NCBI GenBank assembly: GCA_016296235.1
Contig: JAEDJR010000005.1
Span: forward strand, 1 to 28,507
Reading direction: 5' to 3'
Length of the DNA: 28,507 nucleotides
Source of the DNA: Oscillospiraceae bacterium
GTDB lineage: Bacteria > Bacillota > Clostridia > Oscillospirales > Oscillospiraceae
Shown: piece after piece, positions 14,418-24,300 of the stretch
How the letters are laid out: each line of letters begins with the position of its first letter
Position numbering within the stretch: position 1 is the stretch's first letter
The notes under the pieces: generated by a model
The model's database searches: none
The model's input: the letters and a program-made list of their open reading frames with translations, nothing else
What the model was told of the DNA's origin: nothing
Made by a program: the position numbers and the translations under genes

Positions 14418-14560
14418 GGCAGTTGCCTCCCTCATCCAACTGCCCCGGCGCGCCGGGGTCGTCGCGCCCTACATCTGTAGGGGCGACCTGCGGTCGCCTG
14501 AGAAACCATCTGCCAGGAGAACGGATTGCCGCGTCACACGGCTTCCTCGCAATGACATGC
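14418..14560. repeat. Mosaic of palindromic dispersed repeats upstream of glmS
   Basis: Consecutive inverted repeats: GGCAGTTG/CAACTGCC (14418-14444), the perfect palindrome CCCCGGCGCGCCGGGG (14443-14458), GTCGCGCCCTACA against TGTAGGGGCGAC (about 14461-14487), and GGCGACC-TGC-GGTCGCC (14482-14498). These are followed by ACGGATTGCCGCGTCACACG and CTTCCTCGCAATGACATGCG (14521-14560), a unit resembling repeats I remember from many bacterial genomes. No coding potential. The stretch from 14375 to the glmS promoter holds only this mosaic. Confidence 0.75.
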
Positions 14561-14562
14561 GT

Positions 14563-14592
14563 TTGAATCAGCGTTTACATAGGGGATATCAT
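14563..14592 (+). promoter_or_regulatory. Candidate promoter of glmS
   Basis: -35 TTGAAT (14563-14568), 18-base spacer, -10 TATCAT (14587-14592). It is the only reasonable sigma-A match between the repeat mosaic and the ribozyme and would start transcription near 14599, about 40 nt before the cleavage site. Confidence 0.5.
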
Positions 14593-14619
14593 AGATATCG
14601 CAGAACGAAAGGAGGATTC

Positions 14620-14682
14620 ATGGGCCTCGGCTCATCACAAGCGCCAGTGCCTGCTCCGGCAGGACGACGAGGCGGAGCGTGA
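14620..14682 (+). CDS. Possible 20-codon leader peptide overlapping the glmS ribozyme
   Basis: AAAGGAGG (14608-14615) stands 4 bases before an ATG that opens a 20-residue frame (MGLGSSQAPVPAPAGRRGGA) ending in TGA at 14680-14682. The ribozyme cleavage site falls exactly between codons 7 and 8, and the rest of the frame lies in the ribozyme core. Translation would compete with ribozyme folding, and cleavage would leave an upstream fragment without a stop codon. Initiation has not been shown; the ribozyme sequence is constrained, so the frame may be accidental. Confidence 0.3.
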   Translation: MGLGSSQAPVPAPAGRRGGA

Positions 14683-14795
14683 TCGAACATTCGGCGGATG
14701 CGCTCCCGCTGCCCCCGGCAGTGTGACACAGTCAGAAATATGCGGGCGACCGCAAAACAGAGGGGCTGTGACCGGGAAGAAAAGCGACAGATCTG
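14640..14795 (+). ncRNA. glmS ribozyme (glucosamine-6-phosphate-activated self-cleaving riboswitch)
   Basis: The core matches the glmS ribozyme consensus: cleavage site A|GCGCCAG (14640|14641), GCCTGC-TCCG-GCAGG, ACGACGAGG, GGAGCG...TGATCGAACATTCGGCGGAT, GCGCTCCCGC, then GAAATATGCGGGCGACCGCA, AAACAGAGGGGC and GAAGAAAAGCG. In this class glucosamine-6-phosphate acts as a coenzyme for cleavage, and the downstream mRNA is then degraded, giving feedback on GlmS. It sits directly upstream of glmS, as expected in Firmicutes. A further hairpin (GAAATGGG/CCCATTTC, about 14820-14845) precedes the glmS ribosome binding site. The 3' boundary is approximate. Confidence 0.95.
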
Positions 14796-14874
14796 CTGCG
14801 AGTTTGTCCTTTTGATGAACCGAAATGGGGTTATTCTGCCCATTTCAGACTAAGATCAGGAGGATTTATCATTT

Positions 14875-16716
<1,842 letters not shown>

Positions 16717-16723
16717 AACTCCC

Positions 16724-16760
16724 TTGGGGGCCCTTTGCGGCCCCCAACTTTTTTCTTTTT
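16724..16760 (+). terminator. Rho-independent terminator of glmS
   Basis: The stem TTGGGGGCC/GGCCCCCAA (16724-16732 with 16739-16747, loop CTTTGC) is followed by C and then TTTTTTCTTTTT. It starts 8 bases after the glmS stop. Confidence 0.92.
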
Positions 16761-16815
16761 CCGGTCAAAAACCATGGCATGGCGTTCTGAAATCATTTGA
16801 GGCGGCCCCTTGATT

Positions 16816-17778
16816 TCAGTTCTTTTCGAAGCTGTACGCAGAATCCCCGGTCTGATTTCCATGCAGCAGATATTCTTCCGCCATGTGGGCGGCCACAGCG
16901 CCGTCTGCCGCCGCTGTAATGATCTGCCGGAGTTTTTTTGCTCTCACATCGCCCACGGCGTAGACGCCGGGGAGTCCGGTTTCCGTGGTTTCCCCCGCCG
17001 CAACGTAACCGTCCGCATCCAGCTCCAGCCAGCCACGGACCAGATCCGTGGCTGGCTTTCTGCCAATGCTGATGAACAAGCCGTCGGCTTCCACGGTGGA
17101 TTCCTCCCCGGTTGTCCTGTCCGTCAGCCGCAGACCGGTAAGCTTTCCGTCGTGAAGCAGTCCCGTCACCACACGGTTCCAGAGAAATTCCACATTTTCC
17201 GCCTCCATCAGCGGTTTTTGGCAGGCCTTCTCTGCACGGAGCGTATCCCGCCGGTGGATGAGGATGACCTTCTTTGCAATCCGGCTCAGGAGCAGCGCAT
17301 CTGACGCTGCGGAATTCCCGCCGCCCACAACCGCAACCGTCTTTCCCCGGTAACGCATCCCATCGCAGGCGGCGCAGTAAGCAACACCCCGGCCCGTCAG
17401 TTCCTTTTCCATGGGAAGGCCCAGCTCTCTGGGGCCTGCTCCTGTAGCCAGCACCACGGTTTTGCCATAATAGACGCCCTCGCTGGTTTCGATGACTCTG
17501 GGCCGGGCGGCGAGATCCAGCTTTCTGACCTCGGCATATTCCGTGTGGGCGCCAAAACGTTCGGCTTGCCGCTGCATCTTCTCCGCCAGGGCAAAGCCGT
17601 CAACGCCGTCTTCAAATCCCGGATAGTTGTCGATCTGATGGGTCAGCGCCATCTGGCCTCCGGCGGAGAGCTGCTCCAGCACAACGGTGTCCAGTCCCGC
17701 TCTGGCCGCATACAGCGCCGCCGTATAGCCACCGGGGCCTCCGCCGATGACCACCATGTCGTAAATACGCCGGTTCAT
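16816..17778 (-). CDS. trxB: Thioredoxin reductase (NAD(P)H, FAD)
   Basis: Reduces thioredoxin with NADPH (or another reductant) through FAD and a redox-active disulfide. The 320-residue protein has an N-terminal FAD-binding motif (VVIGGGPGGYTAALYAARAG), the conserved GGQM and DNYPGF, and the redox site CAACDG (canonical CATCDG; Thr replaced by Ala). The NADPH Rossmann motif VVGGGNSAASDALLL is followed by HRRDTLRAEK, whose Arg pair (HRR) suggests NADPH. The C-terminal FAD signature is GVYAVGDVRAKKLRQIITAAADG. The start overlaps the trxA stop as ATGA, so the pair is translationally coupled. It is convergent with glmS. Confidence 0.95.
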   Translation of the reverse strand: MNRRIYDMVVIGGGPGGYTAALYAARAGLDTVVLEQLSAGGQMALTHQIDNYPGFEDGVDGFALAEKMQRQAERFGAHTEYAEVRKLDLAARPRVIETSEGVYYGKTVVLATGAGPRELGLPMEKELTGRGVAYCAACDGMRYRGKTVAVVGGGNSAASDALLLSRIAKKVILIHRRDTLRAEKACQKPLMEAENVEFLWNRVVTGLLHDGKLTGLRLTDRTTGEESTVEADGLFISIGRKPATDLVRGWLELDADGYVAAGETTETGLPGVYAVGDVRAKKLRQIITAAADGAVAAHMAEEYLLHGNQTGDSAYSFEKN

Positions 17779-18113
17779 ACGCCGGATTCCTGCTTCTCCA
17801 GATTTTCGCGGAGGAACTGCTCCATCGCCGCTTTGGATTCCGGGGCCACCACCGAAGCGGCGGCCTTTCCGTTCCGGTAGAGCACCAGAGTCGGGATTAC
17901 CTCAATCCCTTCCGCCGCAGCCAACTGCGGCGCCTCATCGATGTTCACCTTTGCCACAATCAGTTTGTCTTCGTAGGTCTCAGCAATTTTTTCATAGGCA
18001 GGGGCGATTCTGCGGCAGTAACCGCACCAGGGCGCCCAATAATCCACCAGGACAGGTTTTTCCCCGCCCACCGCCTGTTCAAACTGCTCTTTTGTCATGT
18101 TCATCGCTGCCAT
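17775..18113 (-). CDS. trxA: Thioredoxin with WCGYC active site
   Basis: A 112-residue thioredoxin, the electron carrier reduced by the adjacent TrxB. The core has VLVDYWAPWCGYCRRIAPAY, with active site W-C-G-Y-C, then KVNIDEAPQLAAAEGIEVIPTL (cis-Pro in IPT) and VLYRNGKAAASVVAP. Tyr replaces the usual Pro of WCGPC; changes at this position alter redox potential in thioredoxins, so it may be tuned differently or act on particular substrates. The frame extends to 18296, but the ATG at 18113 (MAAMNMTKEQF) has AAAGGAG 8 bases upstream and gives the normal N-terminus. No convincing promoter was found in the 166 bases before it. Confidence 0.93.
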   Translation of the reverse strand: MAAMNMTKEQFEQAVGGEKPVLVDYWAPWCGYCRRIAPAYEKIAETYEDKLIVAKVNIDEAPQLAAAEGIEVIPTLVLYRNGKAAASVVAPESKAAMEQFLRENLEKQESGV

Positions 18114-18271
18114 GTTTCCGGCTCCTTTCCATCGTTTATCCTTAGTATGCCCAATATCCGGAGAATTTCCGCCGTCATATTGAGGAAACGACAGAGCCGG
18201 ATACATGCCCACTCGACGGTCTCTCCCCTGACCGGGATTGTTTTGTGTTCGTTTTATGGTTTTCGCAGGAA

Positions 18272-18313
18272 GAAAAACAGCAAAAATCCCCGACATAGGT
18301 CGGGGATTTTTGC
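18272..18313 (-). terminator. Terminator of the SLH protease gene
   Basis: A 15-bp perfect stem GCAAAAATCCCCGAC/GTCGGGGATTTTTGC (18280-18294 with 18299-18313) with loop ATAG, followed on the minus strand by TGTTTTTCT. It starts 14 bases after the protease stop codon. Confidence 0.9.
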
Positions 18314-18326
18314 GTGAAATATCAGG

Positions 18327-21300
18327 TTATCTGCCTTCCAGGAAGCGGTGGATGATGGCGGCAACCTGAGCGCGGGTTGCGCTGGAAGTGGGCATCAGCT
18401 TGCCGTCGGCGCCGTTAATCAGGCCTTCGCCGCAGGCCCACTGCAGAGCGGGAATTGCGTACTCGGAGACGCTTTCGGCATCTTCGTAGCTGAGGATGTT
18501 GGTGTCCTCACCCACGGAGACGTCATAGCCCTTGTACTTCGCATAGCGGTACAGGATGGCGGCCAGCTGCTCGCGGGTAATGTTGTCGTTGGGGCCGAAC
18601 TTGCCGTTGTCATAGCCGTTGACAATGCCGTTCTTGGCGGCCCATTCCACAGCGGGTCCGAACCAGTCGGCCAGGGCCACATCGGAGAAGGTGCCTTCGG
18701 TACGGACAGCGGGTTCGTTCTCCATACGATACAGGATGGTGACGATCATGCCGCGGGTCAGAGCGCCGTTGGGGCCAAAGTGGGTGTCGTCCACGCCCTT
18801 CATCAGGCCGTTGGACCAGACATATTCCACATCCTTGTAGAACCAATCGCCGGGCTTCACGTCCACGAAGGGCATGTCATCCTTCACGGAAGCACTGGGA
18901 GTTCCGGCAGGCAGCGTAGGCGGCTCGATGGGAGGATAGATCGGGATGGGCTCACCCTTGGCAGGGATCTCTCTGCACTCATCGACGCCGCAGCGCTTGC
19001 AGGTGCGCATCTCATAGCCGGGCTCAGTTGCGGTCGGGCTGACGGTCTCAACCCATTCGCCCCAGTCATGACCCAGAGCGGGGATTTCCTCACCCTCTTC
19101 AACCAGCTTGCCGCAGTCCTTGCAGTAGGTATCGCCGGTGTAGCCGGGTTCGGTGCAGGTGGCTTCCTTGGCATCTCTGACCTCGGTGTTGTCATGGTCG
19201 AACTGGTCAATCACGGAAATGAATTCCAGCTTGGAGAAATCCGTATCCTCATTGGCTTCACTATGGATGACAACCAGGTTGGGATTCTCACTGTTGAGAA
19301 CCTTGAAGGTCACCTTGGCAATGGGAGCGCCTGCCGGGATACCTTCGAGATCCACATAACCAAATACGATTTCATTGGCATCTGCAAATTCATCGCGGGG
19401 GATTTCCTTCCAGGAGGAATACTGGGTCTGCGGGACAAAGCTTACCAGCTCCAGGGAGTCGGGGTTATAGCCGACGTACACAAGACCATTCTTCGTGTCG
19501 ATCTCCACACCCTCGGCATTCCAGGCAGTCACGTCCAGGGTGACGGTGCTTTCGTCATCGCTGACGGTGCCCTCAGACAGGGGCATCACGGGGCGCTCGG
19601 TGGCGGTCTTGTTGTAGGAAACGACGGAGTTCAGGCCGCCGGTAACAGGCTCGGAGGTCTGTTCCGCAGCGGTGCTGTCCTTCCGGCTGTTGTCAACAAC
19701 CTTCTTGGACGTGAAGTTCATGGTCATCGGGGACTTCACGCTGGCTGCCGCGATCATTTCTTCAGCAGAAATCTCAACAGATTCGGCAGTAGCCGTATCC
19801 TCAACAGCCAGAGCCTCGATGGCGGCGCCATCGGCAGTTTCATTGCTGGTTGCATTGAACAGGACTGCGGGCCAGGCGTCTGCGCCCACATCGCCGACAG
19901 CAATTGCCTCAAATGCCTTGGCAGCGGCGTTATACTTCAGCCGGTAGATGACGTTGGTATCGCCGTTGAAGCCGGAGAAGTACAGGCAGCCGCCTTCGCC
20001 GACAGCCAGAGAGGACAGTGTGTTCTCGTCGCTGTCATAGGTCATCTCATAGCCGGCGTCAACCAGATCCGTGGGGATGAAGCTGATGCCGCAGCTGTAG
20101 GAGCCCTCAGTTTTTTCGTAGACCTTCAGCTGCCAGATGTATCCGGCATTGTCCAGCAGATACACGATCTCGGCGTCATAGCCGTTATAGGTAGTCCAGC
20201 CATCCGTTGCAACACCGACAAACTCGCTGCCTCCGGTATACTGGGAGAGGTGGTTGGAGAAGTCGAACGCGGAGTCGGTAATGTTGGCGGGATCCTTCGC
20301 AGGCAGATAGTAGTAGTAGAAAACTGCTTCGAGCAGATCCTGCTCCTCGGTGGAGAACTCGCTGAATGCCATATCCGAATTGGGAACAGGTGCAGCGCCA
20401 ACGGTTGCAGTCTCACCGGTGGTCAGATCCAGGCTGACAATGGTATCGCCGCTGCTGCTGGTGGCATAGGCCGTTCCCTTGCCGGTAGCTGCAGCAGAAA
20501 TGATATTGCCTTCAAACTTCTGTCCGCCAGTCCAGGTCTTGTCGGTCGCAAAGTTCCAGTCGAAGGTCTGGAGCTTGCCTTCCGCATCCTGCAGCATGCC
20601 GTGGACAGTCACATCCAGCAGTTCCACCGTCACCGTGCAGGAGGTGGATACCGTGGGATCCAGGTTGGAGGTTGCAGTCACCGTGGTGGTGCCGGGGGCA
20701 ACAGCAGTCACAACACCCTTCTGATCGACCGTTGCGATGGACGCATCGGCGGTGGTCCAGGTGACGGTCCGGTCCGTGGCGGTCCAGGGCTGCACCGTGG
20801 CAGTCAGGGTCGCGCTGCTGCCCTTCAGCAGGGTGATCTGCTCTTCGGAGATCTGAACGCCGCTGACCTTGTCCGTGGGCTCGGTCCAGCCGCTGCCTCC
20901 GGAGGTCTTTTCGGGAATGATCAGAGCAGCCATCTCATCCCACAGGTCGTTGTATCTGGTGTATTCACCGGTCGCGGTATCAATCTCATAATAGTAGCTG
21001 TAGCCGAAGGTGAAACCCAAGAAGCTCACAGAATAGTAGCTGTTCCAGCAGAGCATGCCGTTGTTGGGGTTGATCTCCATGGCCTGGATGTACTGAGAAG
21101 TACGCAGGTTGGTGGCAACCAGCAGCTCGGGCTCAGCAATGGTGTCCAGGGTGAAGGAGTAAACCTCACCGCTGCCGTACTTGTTGCAGTAGAAGGTGCC
21201 GTTGGCATCGCAGGCCAGGGTGTTGGTCACGACTCCGATTTCACCGACAACGCCCAGTTCGCCGGTCAGCTTATCCACGGTCACCAGATAGCCGTTGGTA

Positions 21301-24300
21301 ACGCCGTAGACATTGCCGTCGGCCTTGTTGTACGCCATATCGGTCACAACAGCGCCCATATTGGCGATCATCGTTTCATCGGTCAGGTCGTCCTCGGGCA
21401 TGACGTACAGGTCGCCGTCCATGGTGCCGGCCAGAACCAGATGGTCCACGATGGTGGCAGCCACGAAGGTGTTGCTGGTGGGCGAATAGGCCGAAATTTC
21501 AGAATAGGTCGTGTCCTTGGTGAAGGTCGTCCAGTAATTTTCATCCAGATCGAACGCGATCATCTCGGGCATGGGTTCCTTTTCACCGATCTGCATCTCG
21601 ATGACATAGGTAGCCGCGTTCATGGCGTAGTCAAACACCTGCACCAGGAATCTGGAGCCGTTGACCTCGCTGAGATCCATGACATACTCCGCAGTTTCGC
21701 CGGGGGCGATGTCCTGCTTGGCGCCGGTAAAGGTGTAAACCTTGGTGCCGGCCTTGTTGTACAGGGCCACAGCCGCGACGTACTGGTTATCGGAAGCAGT
21801 CACGGTCATGGTGTTGCCGGTCAGGCTGACGGAGACATCCTTCAGCTCAGGGGCAGTGTTGTCCACCACCATGGGCACGGAGAAGGTCGCGCCTTCACCC
21901 AGGGCATCCCAGTCAATCGCATCGCCCTCGCCATAGTACTCGGGAACCAGTGTCAGGGAGAGCTTCAGCTGGTTGCCTTCTTCAATGCCCTTGGGAACAA
22001 ACTTGGTGTTCAGAGAATAGCCGGTATTCTTCCAGGCGCCGCCATTGACATAGTAGTAGGCGCTATAGACAGCAACGCCGGGCAGGCCTTCAGCCAGCAG
22101 CTCATTGGTGGTCTCGTTCACAGCAGCATATCTGGAAGCGCTGGCATTCCGGATAGAAGTGAACTGCACCTTGCTGATGCTGTCGCCGTTTTCGCTGTTG
22201 ATGGCGTTGCGCTCGGGCATATAGGTGCTGTCGGGCACCAGGGGGTTGCCGCCGAATGCATAGGTGCTGCGGGGCTCGTTCGCATAGGTAATGAGCCAAG
22301 CATTGGCATCGGCCTTACCCAGATAGGGGATGCGGTATTCGTCGCCGGCTGCATACTCGGGGTAGCTGCCAACTTCGAACATGGAGGGATCGGACCAGTT
22401 GCCGTAGAAGCCCAGCACGGGGATGGAGTGGGTTTCGCCCTTCACGCCTTCCGCAGTGCTCAGGGAGTCCACAAAGACATAGCCTTCCACATAGATGCCG
22501 TTCCCGGCCACTGCCAGGTACTCATCCCATGCGTCAGTCAGTTCCACGGTTGCGGTCACATTGACGCTGCCGTTGGCAGGAACCACCAGAGCGCCGGCAT
22601 TGAACTTGTTGAAGAACAGGTATGCATCATAGGTGTTGATGCTGCCGTCGCCATTCAGATCGGCATTGTCCTGGTTGGACAGCGTCTCTCTGGCGCCGGT
22701 GGCATAGTCCAGCAGAGCCTGACCGTCGGCCTCGGTGATGGTACCGTCGCCGTTGAAGTCCATGTCAATCAGACCGTCGGTGGAATCGCCGGACAAGGTC
22801 TTGCCGTCCACAACCCAGCTGACAACAACGGGCAGGGAGAAACCTACGGTATCCATATAGTATGCCAACTGATCCATGCTCTGGTTGCCGTTGGCATAGT
22901 ACATAAACAGATCCTGCGTGAAGAAATCAGCGCTCAGGGCATAGGACTGAGGCTCGTCCGTCAGGTTGTTGACGGAGAAGGAGAAGGTGTACTTGCCGGT
23001 CAGGTCGGGATCGTCGCCCAGTTCAACCTTGACCTTGCCGTCCGCCGCGGAAGCGGTGGCGTCTTCACCCATCAGGATGTAGGACTTGGCAGAAACTGCG
23101 GCGCCCACATTGGCCAGGCCGGAGCCCTGCTGCAGGACAGGATAGTAGCAGCCGCTATTCCCGTCGATCATGGGAACAGCCGTGGACATCAGCAGAGACA
23201 TAGCCAGCTGGCGGGCAGACAGGCCGGTCTTTTCTTCCAGACCATTCTCACGGATATACTGTCCCACCACAGCAGCCATACCAGTGACCTGGGGAGCAGC
23301 CATGGAGGTACCGGACATGTTTTCATAGGCAGTGGTGCTGCCCAGGACAGGGCCGTTGGCCGCATCCTTGTGCGTGCCGTTCACGGAATAGATGCTGCCG
23401 CCGGGGGCGGTGATCTCAGGCTTCAGCTCCAGGCTGCCGGGAACGCCCCAGGAGGAGAAGCTGCTCATGGTGTAGTAATCGCTGTTATACTGGGCACTGC
23501 CAACGCCATCAGCAATGTTGATGGTGCCCGTGTAATACAGCACATTGCCTTCGCTGTCGGTCACAGCCGTGGAAGCAGCCTTCACTGCGGCACCATCGGC
23601 CTGCGTGATGGAAACAGCGGGAGCCGTCTGCTTGTAATCAGACAGATCCATGTTGATCACGCCGGCCTGGTTGTTGTAGATAATCGTTGCAATGGCGCCG
23701 GCAGCCACCGCAAATTCAGCCTTCTGAGAGAAGGAGATGGAGCCGCGGGAGCAGAACGCAATCTTACCGGTCAGCGCTTCGCCCACGGCATCCCAATCGG
23801 TCTCGGTGCCCATGCCGTCGATGAAGACATAGTCTTGCACGCCGTCCAGAGTGGCCAGAGGCTCGTTGGTATAGGCGGTCTCATTATAGAGCACCATCTC
23901 GTCGCCCGCCATGAAGTAAGCGCCGGTGGCACCGTCGTTATCCACGGAAGCAACAGACAGGGAGTTGGTGTAGGAACCGGGAGAACCGGCGGTATCCATG
24001 CTGACGTCATCTGCGTACAGATAGCCGAGGTTCTGGGCATTCTCAACCCAGCTGCCGGAGTTGCCGGCAGACATGACGACGACCGTCCCACAGTTCTGCA
24101 GATCGTCCAGAATGTTCTGGTAGATCTCATTGCTGTTCCGGGACATGCCGGGGTTGCCGGAGCCCAGGGAGAGGTTCACGGAATCGGCATTCAGAATGAT
24201 GGCGTCTTCAATGGCGACCATGTAATCGGAGTCATAGGCGCCGCCGCCCTTGCCGAAGACCTTCATGACCATCAGCTGGGCATCGGGTGCAACGCCCTGC

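Noticed and set aside
14418..14500. CRISPR array from the series of repeats before glmS
   Set aside because: The units are different palindromes in direct contact, with no identical direct repeats and no regular spacers.
16761..16815. Possible small gene or RNA between the glmS terminator and trxB
   Set aside because: Only 55 bases without a frame, stem or promoter; it is a convergent gap.
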